From Buchnera aphidicola str. Bp (Baizongia pistaciae) (GTDB lineage: Bacteria > Pseudomonadota > Gammaproteobacteria > Enterobacterales > Enterobacteriaceae), in contig NC_004545.1 in NCBI RefSeq assembly GCF_000007725.1, forward strand, positions 310,001 to 374,000: a stretch of 64,000 bases of DNA. The letters are read 5' to 3'. Below the pieces are notes generated by a model. That model was not told the origin of the DNA. It worked only from the letters and a program-made list of their open reading frames with translations, and did not search any database. This document shows, in pieces, positions 41,848-51,918 of this stretch; within the stretch, counting starts at the first letter, position 1, and each line of letters starts with the position of its first letter. The position numbers were made by a program, and so were the translations under genes.

Positions 41848-42487
41848 AAATAACATAGATAGAAAACTTTTGATATATATCATTAAATATAATAACATTA
41901 ATCAGATTTTCAACAACATTATTACCAAAAAGATGTTATTAAAAATGTTTATAATATTATTTATATGAACTATAAATTAATAAATGTTAATAAAAATATT
42001 AAATAAACGTTTTTAAAAAAACGAGTGAAATTAAATTTTGTGTGTTTAAAAATATTCAATTTTTATACCAATGTCTTATTTTAGGATCACTTAAACAAAA
42101 ACATTAATTTCAAAACTAAAAAAATTTAGTTTAAAACTACCTTATTTTTTTAATATACAAATAATATTTTAATTAAAAGTTTTTAAATTTACATTTAATT
42201 AAACAATTTTACTATACTTTAAATTTAAATATTTAATTTAAAGAAAATTTTATTTAGACAATTAATATTTGTACATGTTTTAAAAACATAACGTTTTTAA
42301 AAAAGGCCTTTGTATGTTTTTACAAAAGGCCTTTATTATTAAAAAATCAATAATTTTGTTATCAAAGTATGATACTTAAGATATTAGATATTAAAATTTA
42401 TCTTTAGAAAAAATTATTTATCATAACTATATTATCAATAACGTTATTACAATTCATTCTGTCCTTTTACTTTTTCGGAGTTTTTTA
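41848..42487. other. Spacer with orphan terminator, htpX to yoaE
   Basis: These 640 bases hold no readable gene. I recall cspC between htpX and yoaE in other Buchnera; its sequence is not recognisable here. The hairpin at 42301-42334 looks like a terminator yet lies about 450 bases after the htpX stop, as though it once served a gene in this gap. The yoaE ribosome-binding site CGGAG (about 42476-42480) is at the right edge. Confidence 0.55.
42301..42338 (+). terminator. Orphan terminator-like hairpin before yoaE
   Basis: AAAAGGCCTTTGTA (42301-42314) pairs with TACAAAAGGCCTTT (42321-42334) with one bulged base and a six-base loop TGTTTT. It is followed only by ATTATT, so the T-tail is weak. 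The GGCC core is GC-richer than anything in the 640-base spacer. Confidence 0.55.
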
Positions 42488-44047
42488 ATGGAACTGTTTT
42501 TAGATCCATCGACTTGGGCAGGCCTGTTAACACTTATTATACTAGAAATAGTTTTAGGTATTGACAATTTAGTTTTTGTAGCAATATTGTCAGAAAAGTT
42601 GCCTCCATGTAAGCAAGATAAAGCACGCTTAATTGGTTTAAGTTTTGCATTATTCATGCGATTAGGATTACTTGCATTAATGTCTTGGATGGTCACTTTA
42701 ACATCAGAAATAATTAGCAATAAATATTTTTCTTTTTCAGGACGGGATTTAATACTATTATTTGGAGGTTTATTTTTATTATTTAAAGCAACAATTGAAC
42801 TACATGAAAGATTAGATAACGATATTCAGAAAAATGAAAATAATAAACATTATGCAGGATTTTGGACAATAGTAATTCAAATTGTGATTTTAGATTCTAT
42901 TTTTTCATTAGACGCTATTATTACTGCTGTAGGCACAATTAATAATTTACCTATTATGATGATTGCAGTAGTCATAGCTATGGTATTAATGTTAATTGCT
43001 TCTAAACCATTAACAAAATTTATTAATCTTCATCAAACAGTTGTAGTACTATGTTTAAGTTTCTTATTAATGATTGGATGTAATTTAGTTTCAGAAGCAT
43101 TAGGATTTTATGTACCAAAAGGTTATTTATATGCCGCTATAGGATTTTCTATAATTATAGAAATTTTCAATCAAATAGCTCGTAGGAATTTTATGTTACA
43201 TCAATCTCGTAGACCTATGAGACAACGTGCTGCAGAAGCAATATTAAGATTAATGATTGGAGATCAATTTAGAAATACAACAACGAATATCTCAACAAAA
43301 AATAAAGATAAAGAAAAAATACGAAATCGTACTACAGACACAGAATCATTTAAAGAAGAAGAACGATATATGATAAACGGTGTTTTAACATTAGCTGCTA
43401 GATCTATTCGTAGTATTATGACACCTAGAAATGAAATTTCTTGGGTAAATATCTATCAACCAAAAAATAAAATCAGGTCTCAACTTTTAGATACACCTCA
43501 CAGCTTATTTCCAGTGTGTAAGGGGCAATTAGATGAAGTTATAGGAATTGTTCGCGCTAAAGAATTATTAGTAGCTTTAGAACGTACAATTAATATAATT
43601 GATTTTTCATCTACAACACTACCAATTATCATACCGGATACACTTGATCCTATAAATTTATTAGGAGTTTTAAGACGAGCTAAAGGGAGTTTAGTGATTG
43701 TAACCAATGAGTTTGGCGCAGTTCAAGGTCTCATTACTCCATTGGATGTTTTAGAAGCTATTGCTGGAGAGTTTCCTGACGCAGATGAAACACCAGACAT
43801 TATTTTTGAAAAAGATAGTTGGTTGGTAAAGGGAGGTACAGATTTGCACTCTTTACAACAATGTCTTAATATAACTAACTTAATAAAACAAGAAAATAGT
43901 TATGCTTCGTTGGCTGGATTATTAATTGCTCAAAAAGGTCAATTACCTCTTCCAGGAGAAACAATTGTAATTCCTCCCTTACGCTTTTATATTTTAGAAG
44001 CTACACAATATCGTATTAATTTAGTGCGTATTACTAAACAACATTAA
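42488..44047 (+). CDS. yoaE: TerC-family membrane protein with CBS and CorC domains
   Basis: The 519-residue product matches E. coli YoaE (518) along its full length. The N-terminal half (about residues 1-240) is a TerC-type membrane domain with about seven hydrophobic segments and acidic motifs such as [12 protein letters not shown] and [16 protein letters not shown] that suggest metal-ion handling. After a charged linker come two CBS domains (about 300-430, with [10 protein letters not shown] and [19 protein letters not shown]) and a C-terminal CorC/HlyC domain. The substrate is not established. Its persistence in so reduced a genome suggests an important membrane or ion role. Confidence 0.93.
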   Translation: MELFLDPSTWAGLLTLIILEIVLGIDNLVFVAILSEKLPPCKQDKARLIGLSFALFMRLGLLALMSWMVTLTSEIISNKYFSFSGRDLILLFGGLFLLFKATIELHERLDNDIQKNENNKHYAGFWTIVIQIVILDSIFSLDAIITAVGTINNLPIMMIAVVIAMVLMLIASKPLTKFINLHQTVVVLCLSFLLMIGCNLVSEALGFYVPKGYLYAAIGFSIIIEIFNQIARRNFMLHQSRRPMRQRAAEAILRLMIGDQFRNTTTNISTKNKDKEKIRNRTTDTESFKEEERYMINGVLTLAARSIRSIMTPRNEISWVNIYQPKNKIRSQLLDTPHSLFPVCKGQLDEVIGIVRAKELLVALERTINIIDFSSTTLPIIIPDTLDPINLLGVLRRAKGSLVIVTNEFGAVQGLITPLDVLEAIAGEFPDADETPDIIFEKDSWLVKGGTDLHSLQQCLNITNLIKQENSYASLAGLLIAQKGQLPLPGETIVIPPLRFYILEATQYRINLVRITKQH

Positions 44048-44070
44048 CTATATAACTAAACACAATTGAT

Positions 44071-44098
44071 AACAGTTTATATTTTTTTTGACTGTTTT
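44071..44098 (+). terminator. Weak hairpin downstream of yoaE
   Basis: AACAGT (44071-44076) pairs with ACTGTT (44091-44096), with a 14-base loop and TT after the stem, 24 bases past the yoaE stop. The position suits a terminator but the stem is short. Confidence 0.3.
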
Positions 44099-44197
44099 AA
44101 AAACTTGAATTATTATTTAATAAATATTCAATTATAATGAAATCTAACAATGATACTAAAGTTAGTGTAAATAATATTTAATTAAAAAAGGTTTAAT

Positions 44198-44863
44198 ATG
44201 TTAAAAACAATATTAGCATTTGACACTTCCATGTCAGTATGTTCAATTTCACTACTTCATAAGAACCGAAAATATAATATTCAAAAAGAATGCCGTAACA
44301 ACCATACCTTATATCTTTTACCAATGATACACGAGATATTAAAAAAAAATCATGTCTCTTTAAACGAAATAAATATTATTGCTACTTCAAAGGGCCCAGG
44401 AAGTTTTTCAGGTGTAAGAATAGCTCTTGCTGTTGCTCAAGGTATATCCCTTGGTTTAAATTTACCACATGTAATTTCATTATCTACTATATTAATTATG
44501 GCTGAACAAGTTTGGAACAATCATAAAATTTCGAAAGTTTTAGCAATAATCACTGTTAATAAAACAAGTGTATATTGGATTCAATATTCTAGAAATTTTC
44601 ATGGTTTATGGATAAAAAAATCAAAAGCAATAATATTGAATCTTTCTAAAGCTTTAGAAAAAATATTATCTTTAAAAAAACAATGGGCATTAGTAGGAAA
44701 TGGATGGGATAAATTTCCAAAGAATATTTTAAAAAAAATTTTTATTACAAATATCACATTTCCAAATTCTAAATATATTATTTCTTTAATATCAGCCAAC
44801 TCAATATATCAAAAAAAAGAAGTATTACATAAAATTATTCCAATATATTTAAATGAACGTTAA
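44198..44863 (+). CDS. tsaB: tRNA threonylcarbamoyladenosine synthesis protein TsaB
   Basis: Scaffold subunit of the TsaBDE complex that makes t6A at position 37 of ANN-decoding tRNAs. The 221-residue product (E. coli YeaZ 231) has the ASKHA-fold start LAFDTSMSVCSISLL and the conserved KGPGSFSGVRIALAVAQGIS (about residues 66-85). The C-terminal half is more divergent. It ends 20 bases before the convergent end of minE. Confidence 0.94.
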   Translation: MLKTILAFDTSMSVCSISLLHKNRKYNIQKECRNNHTLYLLPMIHEILKKNHVSLNEINIIATSKGPGSFSGVRIALAVAQGISLGLNLPHVISLSTILIMAEQVWNNHKISKVLAIITVNKTSVYWIQYSRNFHGLWIKKSKAIILNLSKALEKILSLKKQWALVGNGWDKFPKNILKKIFITNITFPNSKYIISLISANSIYQKKEVLHKIIPIYLNER

Positions 44864-44883
44864 TAAATGTAAACATATCGCTG

Positions 44884-45135
44884 TTATTCTGAAAGAGTCA
44901 CATTCAATTCTAATATAGAAATGTTTTTATTTGTTTGATCTAATTGAATTTTAATTTTTTCAGGATTAATTTTAATATATTTACAAATAACTTGAAAAAT
45001 TTCTTTTTTAAGTTTTGGTAAATACTGTGGTTCAGTATCCATTCTTCTACGCTCAGCTACAATAATTTGAAGCCGTTCTTTTGCTATATTAGCAGTATTT
45101 TTTTTACGGGACAAAAAAAAATCTAATAAAGCCAT
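44884..45135 (-). CDS. minE: Cell division topological specificity factor MinE
   Basis: Drives pole-to-pole oscillation of MinCD and keeps division at mid-cell. The 83-residue product (E. coli 88) has the membrane-targeting start [16 protein letters not shown], the MinD-interacting helix [14 protein letters not shown] (about residues 19-32) and the C-terminal dimer domain. It starts three bases after minD ends, in the order minC-minD-minE. Confidence 0.97.
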   Translation of the reverse strand: MALLDFFLSRKKNTANIAKERLQIIVAERRRMDTEPQYLPKLKKEIFQVICKYIKINPEKIKIQLDQTNKNISILELNVTLSE

Positions 45136-45138
45136 ATT

Positions 45139-45951
45139 TTATCTCCTAAATAGTCGTCTTAAAAAACTTTTTTTTTCATCCTTAACAAAACGAAATGGAC
45201 AGTTTATACCTAATAAACGATTAACAGTGTCATAATAGGCTTGCCCAGCGTTAGAATTATAATTTAAAATCACAGGTGTTCCCTGATTAGAAGCTTTTAA
45301 TACTGAAGTATCTTCTGGAATAACACCAATTAATGGAATTCTAAGAATATCTAACACATCTTCCGTACTAAGCATATCGCCGTTTGAAACCCTCTTTGGA
45401 TTATAACGCGTTAATAATAAATGTTCTTTGATAGGTTTGAAATTTTGAGACGAACGTTGAGAAGTAGATGCAATAATACCTAAAATTCTATCTGAGTCTC
45501 GTACAGAAGAAACTTCAGGATTAGTAATAACAATTGCTTCATCTGAAAAGTATATTGCTAAAACAGCCCCAGATTCTATTCCTGCAGGAGAATCACAAAT
45601 AATTATGTCAAAGTTCATATTTACAAGCTGAGTAAATACTCTATCAATTCCAGATTTAGTTAATGCATTTTTATTTCTTGTTTGAGAAGCTGGAAGAATA
45701 AACAAACCTTCAGTTCGTTTGTCTTTAATTAGTGCTTGATTAAGTATAGCTTCACCATTGATAACATTAATAAAATCATAAACAACTCGACGTTCACAAC
45801 CCATAATTAAATCTAAATTACGCAAACCTATATCAAAATCAATCACTACTGTTTTTTTTCCTTTTTTTGCAAAACCTGTTGCAAGTGCTGCACTAGAAGT
45901 AGTTTTACCTACACCTCCTTTACCTGACGTAACTACAATAATGCGCGTCAT
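45139..45951 (-). CDS. minD: Septum site-determining ATPase MinD
   Basis: ParA-type ATPase that binds the membrane and recruits MinC. The 270-residue product (the same as E. coli) has the deviant Walker A GKGGVGKTT (about residues 10-18), switch I IDFDIGLRNLD, CDSPAGIESGA and a C-terminal amphipathic membrane anchor KKSFLRRLFRR. It follows minC by 24 bases. Sequence conservation is very high. Confidence 0.98.
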   Translation of the reverse strand: MTRIIVVTSGKGGVGKTTSSAALATGFAKKGKKTVVIDFDIGLRNLDLIMGCERRVVYDFINVINGEAILNQALIKDKRTEGLFILPASQTRNKNALTKSGIDRVFTQLVNMNFDIIICDSPAGIESGAVLAIYFSDEAIVITNPEVSSVRDSDRILGIIASTSQRSSQNFKPIKEHLLLTRYNPKRVSNGDMLSTEDVLDILRIPLIGVIPEDTSVLKASNQGTPVILNYNSNAGQAYYDTVNRLLGINCPFRFVKDEKKSFLRRLFRR

Positions 45952-45975
45952 ATATTTTTCCTTAATAAAATACTA

Positions 45976-46680
45976 TTAATTCAATTTTACAATATGCAAT
46001 TTTTTGTTTTTCATATATATTTTTACACTATTTCCTATAGTATCTTCAGAAAAGTCTCCACTTAACAAATATTCTCCTGAAATTGCTACTAGTTCAGAAA
46101 AGAGTTTTGTACAAAATATTTGACATGTGTTATCTCCTTTAGCACCAGCTAAAACACGACCTCTAACTTCACCATATATATGAATATTTCCATCTGCAAT
46201 AACCTCTGCACCAGAATTTACATTATTTGTAATAATTAAATCAGAGTTATTAGCATAAATTTTTTGTCCAGAACGAATAGGAGAATTAAAAATTGGCGTT
46301 TTATTGTAATTTTTCTTTTCAAAAGATAAAATCTTATCATCAAGATTAATATTATTGAAAAAATTAAACACTTCTTTACCTTCTGATAAAATTGGCAGTC
46401 CTGATTTTATAATATTATTTTTCAATTTACCATTTTTACAACCACTCACACCTATAATATTGAAGCCACATGAAATAATTGCATTTTTTATGTTATTCCA
46501 ATTTATTTCATTGGAACATTTTTCCACATTAATTGCTATTGGAGCATTTTTAAACAATGTTGGAAAATTCTTAATTTTATCACGTAAATTATTTTTAAAT
46601 AATTCTACTGGATGATTTTGTAAATACAAAACTAATAGTGTAAAAATACTTCCTTTTATTTTAATTGGTAATATTTTCAT
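45976..46680 (-). CDS. minC: Septum site-determining inhibitor MinC
   Basis: Inhibitor of FtsZ assembly. The 234-residue product (E. coli 231) has a divergent N-terminal FtsZ-inhibiting domain (about residues 1-110) and a conserved C-terminal beta-helix that binds MinD, seen as RSGQKIYANNSDLIITNNVNSG, abbreviated core VIADGNIHIYGEVRGRVLAG (about 160-180). It is the first gene of minCDE. A complete Min system in a cell that has lost many envelope genes implies division placement is still controlled. Confidence 0.96.
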   Translation of the reverse strand: MKILPIKIKGSIFTLLVLYLQNHPVELFKNNLRDKIKNFPTLFKNAPIAINVEKCSNEINWNNIKNAIISCGFNIIGVSGCKNGKLKNNIIKSGLPILSEGKEVFNFFNNINLDDKILSFEKKNYNKTPIFNSPIRSGQKIYANNSDLIITNNVNSGAEVIADGNIHIYGEVRGRVLAGAKGDNTCQIFCTKLFSELVAISGEYLLSGDFSEDTIGNSVKIYMKNKKLHIVKLN

Positions 46681-47004
46681 ATTTTGTTTAATACATATAA
46701 ATATATGAATAATGTCACACTGTTATAACATTTGGAATAAACAAATTAAAAATAATTATATGTGTGATTTGTTTATTATAAAAAATAATAATAATACTAA
46801 AAAAATTATAAAACGTTAACGTTATATATAGTCTAAATTTATTAATCTAACATAAACATTATCTATAAATTTTTTACAAAATTTTATGTTTTGTTATTTT
46901 AAATATATAATTATGAAAAAAATTATTTATATAAATAAATTATAATTTATTTGTATTTTTAATTTATAATAGATATAAGTGTAAATATTTTTAAAACTAA
47001 TATC
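46681..47004. other. Divergent spacer, minC to rsmC
   Basis: These 324 bases contain the start regions of minC (minus) and rsmC (plus) and no gene. They are strongly AT-rich and show no persuasive promoter boxes or hairpins. Confidence 0.5.
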
Positions 47005-48039
47005 TTGAAAATAAATAGAATAAATAAAATTTTTTTAAAAAACATTGATAACGTAATCATGTCATCTACTAAAAATGTTCTTATAACAGGTAATACAATT
47101 AATTTTTATATGCCGAACAGACCTAAATTAAAAGTAAAAATGCATACTCAATGTTTTAATAATTTCAAAAACAACCAAAAAAATAGTATGTTTGCAATAA
47201 TATTTGATGTATTAGTAAATAAAAAAATAATACAAAATTCTGATGTAATAATATATATCTGGCCAAATAGTAAACTAGAAGCATTATTCCAAATTAATTA
47301 TATCATATCATTATTAAGTAAAACTCAAAAAATATTTTTTTTAGGGAGTAACCGCAGTGGTATAAAATGCATACAAAATTTATTAAAAAAATGGATCATT
47401 ATTACTAAAATCGATTCATCTAACCATTGCATATTATATTCTGGAATTATTGTTTTAAAACCTATATTCTTATACGAAAATTTTATAAAATTTAACAAAT
47501 GGAATAATATTGTTGTAAAAACTATTCCTGGAGTTTTTAGCTATAATAATATTGACCATGGAACAAAATTGTTGATGTCTACATGCACTAAAAATTTGAG
47601 ATGGAAAACAGTATTAGATATAGGATGTGGTTCAGGAGTACTATCTACATACTTAGCAACAATATTTCCTGAAATAAAACTGACATTAATTGATTCTAAT
47701 ATAGCTGCCTTAGAATCAAGTAAATTAACATTAACATCAAATAATGTTTGTGGGGAAATATTTCCCAGTAACATTTATTCAAATGTACATTATCAAAATT
47801 TTGATCTAATTATATCTAATCCTCCTCTACATGTAGAAAATAAATTAAATTTTAGTATCATAGACAACATAATAAAAAATTCAGTTAAATATTTATCAAA
47901 TAAGGGAGAAATTAGAATTGTTACTTTGAAAAATGTTCCTTGCCATAAAAGTTTTACATTATATTTTAAAAAATACACTATTCTAAAAACCAGTTCTCAT
48001 TATAAGGTTTATCAAGCTAATTATAAAGATCGAGTTTAA
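47005..48039 (+). CDS. rsmC: 16S rRNA guanine-N2 methyltransferase RsmC
   Basis: SAM-dependent methyltransferase for G1207 of 16S rRNA. From the TTG at 47005 the product has 344 residues (E. coli 343). NKIFLKNIDN aligns with the start of E. coli RsmC, which supports TTG over the first ATG at 47059, though no clear ribosome-binding site is present. The SAM motif is VLDIGCGSGVLS (about residues 199-210) after TIPGVFS. The catalytic motif reads SNPPLH, where E. coli has SNPPFH; the changed aromatic residue could affect base stacking. Confidence 0.92.
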   Translation: MKINRINKIFLKNIDNVIMSSTKNVLITGNTINFYMPNRPKLKVKMHTQCFNNFKNNQKNSMFAIIFDVLVNKKIIQNSDVIIYIWPNSKLEALFQINYIISLLSKTQKIFFLGSNRSGIKCIQNLLKKWIIITKIDSSNHCILYSGIIVLKPIFLYENFIKFNKWNNIVVKTIPGVFSYNNIDHGTKLLMSTCTKNLRWKTVLDIGCGSGVLSTYLATIFPEIKLTLIDSNIAALESSKLTLTSNNVCGEIFPSNIYSNVHYQNFDLIISNPPLHVENKLNFSIIDNIIKNSVKYLSNKGEIRIVTLKNVPCHKSFTLYFKKYTILKTSSHYKVYQANYKDRV

Positions 48040-48163
48040 AGAAATTGACAAATAATTTAAAAATATCATGACATAACTACACAAGTCGTGTTGTTGTATA
48101 AAAATATAGAAAACTAAATAAAAATTTAAATATATTTTTTCTGATTTTTTTTAGAAACATATT

Positions 48164-48247
48164 TACCCGGAGCGGGACTTGAACCCGCAAAGCCATAAGG
48201 CCGAGGGATTTTAAATCCCTTGTGTTTACCGATTTCACCATCCGGGC
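48164..48247 (-). tRNA. leuZ: tRNA-Leu (anticodon UAA)
   Basis: Clear class II tRNA on the minus strand. The acceptor GCCCGGA pairs with TCCGGGT (one G-U), the anticodon loop TTTAAAA gives UAA (48211-48213), the variable arm is CTCGGCCTTATGGCTT-like, and the T-arm is GCGGGTTCAAGTCCCGC. Discriminator A; the CCA end is not encoded. It lies downstream of tRNA-Cys, the same order as cysT-leuZ in E. coli. Confidence 0.97.
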
Positions 48248-48278
48248 ATATTAATTTTAATAGTTTATATTTTTAAAA

Positions 48279-48349
48279 AGGCGCATCCCGGAATTGAACC
48301 GGGCTAGGCGGATTTGCAATCCGCTACATAACCAATCTGTCAACGCGCC
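48279..48349 (-). tRNA. cysT: tRNA-Cys (anticodon GCA)
   Basis: Minus-strand tRNA closely matching E. coli cysT. The acceptor is GGCGCGT with ATGCGCC (one G-U), the anticodon stem-loop is GCGGATTGCAAATCCGC with GCA at 48315-48317, and the discriminator is U, as CysRS requires. The CCA end is not encoded. glyW, which precedes cysT in E. coli, is not present upstream. Confidence 0.97.
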
Positions 48350-48558
48350 ATAAAAACTAAATGATATCAATGTTAGTACATAATTACAAGTATTAAAATT
48401 TAATTGTAATAAATTATTTTTAATGAAAAATTTTATTATAATAAATAAAAATTTAAAATAAAAAAAAAATAATTTCTTTTAAATTTTTTGAGATAGTTAT
48501 ATAATAATATTTTTCATGCTTCTATTTTTATAAAATTAAAATATATAGAAATACATTC

Positions 48559-48643
48559 GGAGGAATGGCTGAGTGGTTTAAAGCAGCGGTCTTGAAAACC
48601 GCCGATGAGAAATCATCCGAGAGTTCGAATCCCTCTTCCTCCA
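48559..48643 (+). tRNA. serT: tRNA-Ser (anticodon UGA)
   Basis: Class II tRNA. The acceptor GGAGGAA pairs with TTCCTCC, the anticodon stem-loop GCGGTCTTGAAAACCGC carries UGA at 48593-48595, and the long variable arm is GATGAGAAATCATC. The T-stem GAGAG faces CCCTC, leaving one A-C mismatch (52-62) that E. coli serT does not have. The discriminator is A rather than the G usual in tRNA-Ser. The CCA end is not encoded. Confidence 0.96.
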
Positions 48644-48701
48644 AAAATATTACTTGAAATAATAATTACATTATAAAAACAAATATTTTTGTAATACTTT
48701 G

Positions 48702-50261
48702 TTAATATTTATAAGATTTTAAATAAAAATGATTAAAACGCAGTCCTAAACAAAACAAAGTAAATAAATATCCACCTCCAGAACTTGCGCAAATATAAAA
48801 TAGACGCAAAATTTTAAAAAAAATGGAATGTGTATTAGCACTAAGTATTAAGTTTTTGTTTATAAATAATAGAATTAACATAACCATTGCTGCAGCAAAA
48901 ATCTTTAATAAAAATCTTAACCAATTTGTAGAGGGAATAAAAAACTCGCTTTGACATAATTTTCGATAAAGCAAAAAAAAATTTATCCAAGATGCTAAAC
49001 TAATAGCTAAAGCAAAACTAGTATATTGAAAATATTTTATAAAAAATATATTCATCAGCTGTGTTAAAACTAAAATAAAAATAGAAATCTTCATTGGAGT
49101 CTTAACATTTCTAATTGAATAAAATCCAGCTAGTAAAATTTTTATTAAAACAAACGGGAGTAAACCAATTGAATAAAATTCAATAACATTTTTAGTCATG
49201 ATTACATCATTGTAAGTAAACGCTCCATATTTAAACAATAAAGTAATTAGAGATTCAGATAATGTAAACAAAATTATAATACTAGGAATAACTAATATAC
49301 ATACTAATCTAAGTGCCCAATTTAACAATCTAGAATATTCTTTAATATTAATATTGTTTACACTTTTAGATAATAGAGGTAAAAGAATTGTACTCAATGA
49401 TACACCAAAAATTCCAGAAATAAATTCTACTAATCTATCTGAATAATAAATCCAAGATATAGATCCAGATATCAAAAAAGATGAACTAATTGTTGCAATT
49501 ATTATTGAAACTTGGTTTACAGACATTCCTAATGCTACTATTCCTATTTGTTTTAAAAATTTCAATACACCTAAATTTAAAATATTAAATTTAGGAAATA
49601 TTAACATGTTAATGTTCTTGAGATAAGGAAATTGATACAATATTTGAAAAACACCACCTACAATGACAGCCCAAGCTAGAGATAAAATTTTAGGATTGAA
49701 GTATGCAGTTACAAATGATATAAACATAATCATACTTAAATTTAAAAAAATAGAAGAATATGCTGGCACAGAAAAATAATTCCAAGCATTTAAAATAGAT
49801 CCAGTCAATGAACCTAAAGATACAAAAAAAATATATGGAAACATAATTTTTAACATTTTTGTAGCTAAATACAATTTTTCATGAGAATTTATAAATCCTG
49901 GAGCACATATTTTTACTATATCATTTGCAAAATATATTCCAAACGCTGTAAACAAACTGAGAATTATTATCATCAAACCTAAAATATTTGATATAAAATT
50001 TCTTGTAAGTTCAATGTTTTTATTATTTTTGTATTCTGATAAAATTGGAATAAAAACCTGGGAAAATGCGCCTTCGGCGAAAATACGACGAAATAAATTA
50101 GGTATTTTAAATGCTAAAAAAAAAGCATCTGTAATACCTGACGCTCCAAAACTGTAAGCAATCAATAAATCACGCATAAAACCTAATATTCTAGATATAA
50201 AAGTTATTAAACTTAAAGATATTAAAGATTTTAAAATATTCACAAAAACTACCTTTTTCAT
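48702..50261 (-). CDS. murJ: Lipid II flippase MurJ
   Basis: Polytopic inner-membrane protein that flips the peptidoglycan precursor lipid II. The 519-residue product (E. coli MurJ/MviN 511) has about 14 hydrophobic segments and the family start SRILGFMRDLLIAYSFGAS with FFLAFKIPNLFRRIFAEGAFSQ-type core near residues 45-66, including the functionally important arginines. It stands next to the flagellar genes as in E. coli. Retention with MepM and Pal shows that a peptidoglycan layer is still made. Confidence 0.95.
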   Translation of the reverse strand: MKKVVFVNILKSLISLSLITFISRILGFMRDLLIAYSFGASGITDAFFLAFKIPNLFRRIFAEGAFSQVFIPILSEYKNNKNIELTRNFISNILGLMIIILSLFTAFGIYFANDIVKICAPGFINSHEKLYLATKMLKIMFPYIFFVSLGSLTGSILNAWNYFSVPAYSSIFLNLSMIMFISFVTAYFNPKILSLAWAVIVGGVFQILYQFPYLKNINMLIFPKFNILNLGVLKFLKQIGIVALGMSVNQVSIIIATISSSFLISGSISWIYYSDRLVEFISGIFGVSLSTILLPLLSKSVNNINIKEYSRLLNWALRLVCILVIPSIIILFTLSESLITLLFKYGAFTYNDVIMTKNVIEFYSIGLLPFVLIKILLAGFYSIRNVKTPMKISIFILVLTQLMNIFFIKYFQYTSFALAISLASWINFFLLYRKLCQSEFFIPSTNWLRFLLKIFAAAMVMLILLFINKNLILSANTHSIFFKILRLFYICASSGGGYLFTLFCLGLRFNHFYLKSYKY

Positions 50262-51918
50262 AATTTTTAAACTATATATTAAAAACTAATTTATTTAGCG
50301 ACTTATTCAATACTACCTTATAATAAATTATGTTTGTTTTAAAACATTTAGATCATGTATATCCATACAATAAATAATCTGCAAAATTATTGTTTTAATA
50401 TTTAAAATTAGTTAATTAAAATTTACAAAAAAGAGTATTGATTGTTAAGTTTAAAAAAATACTTTTTAAAAATGTTATGAAAAATATCTAATTATTAATA
50501 CTCCTTCATTAATAAATATATAAACTAAAATGTCTTTTCAAATATTGTCGCTTTATTTAACCCAATTATAAATTATATCAAATGTTTTTAAATCTAAAAT
50601 ATGATTTATATTAGATTAGATTGTACAAGTTAAATTAACTAAAATACAATATTTCCAATATCACTTTTCTAAAAAACACAAAATTAATTTAATAATAGTT
50701 TAAGAACAATTTTTACTAAAAATTTTTGTTTGAAAACATAAATTTATCAGTAATATTCTAATTAACTCGCTATTTTAAAACAAAACAAAATTTTTAATAA
50801 CAATTTTTAAGGTTATAATATTTAAAATAATGAAATCTTTAAACTTTAATATATAATTTCGTATTTTTTTATAAAAATTAATTAAATTCAATTTTATGAA
50901 ATTGTTGTTAATTATTAAATAATAATTTTTAAAAAACAAATTCATAAATATTTTATCATAAAATAATTTAGTTAACTTTTAAAAACCATCTTTTTTATAT
51001 TTCTATTATGGAGCTAAAATTTATTAACATCAAATACCTAATAATTAATCAAAAATAATAATAGTTTAAAATTTGATCTTTAAAAAATGAAAAACCTAAT
51101 TTTATATTATTAAATATTTTAACGTTATTTTTAATATCTAATTCAATATTAATTTTTGAAATTTAAAAATAATACCGCTGTAAACATTTTTTATTCTTAC
51201 TATTTAAAATTAATATTACTATCAAATGTTTTTATTAACAAAGTTAATAAATCAAAAATGATAATATATATTTATTATATAGTATAAACTTCATAAAAAG
51301 TATCTGAAAACTTATTCTTAAATATTTAATTTAAAAAGTTATTAGAATTTTTAGATATACTTAAAAATACAATCTATTCCTTAAAATTTATGTTATAAAT
51401 TATAAACGTTAAAATTTATAAAAATTTCTTAAATTTTTGTTAATTAGTAATATTTAAATAAAATAACAAATATGCATAATTCAATAAACGAATTTTATAT
51501 TATATAAACAAATATGACTATAGACCAATGTTTAAATGAACTTTAAACATTACATGTTATTTTCAAAAAAAAAAAAAAAAAAACAAATTTATTAATCTAT
51601 AAACTTATTAATATTAATATTATTAATACAATTAAAATTAATACAGTAAAAATTTCAAAAAATTTATATATACATTGTTTGTACAATTAATTTTTACTGC
51701 TATAATAACTTGTTTTCGGAAATACTATCTTTAATAATACGGACTATAAAAATTTAAATAAACAAATCAAATAAAAATATATATCTTTTAAAATATGTTA
51801 AAAACGTTTTTTTATTTGATATTTAAATAGATTATTATATAATTAATGTACATGTATTATTAAAATTAATTTCCATTTAAAATTAAAATTTTAAAATATA
51901 AAAATTTGGAGTCAAAAT
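50262..51918. other. 1.66 kb gene-free spacer, murJ to flgB
   Basis: The longest gene-free stretch of the window. In E. coli this interval holds flgN, flgM and flgA. No remnant of any of them can be read, and all frames are broken by stops. It contains a run of 19 A at 51565-51583 and, at its right end, the flgB ribosome-binding site GGAG (51908-51911). The flgB promoter must lie here but no box is assignable. Confidence 0.6.
51565..51583. repeat. Poly-A tract of 19 bases
   Basis: An uninterrupted run of 19 A within the murJ-flgB spacer, by far the longest homopolymer I noticed here. It may be a slippage product in neutral DNA, and its exact length could vary between cells or be a sequencing artefact. 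Confidence 0.8.
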
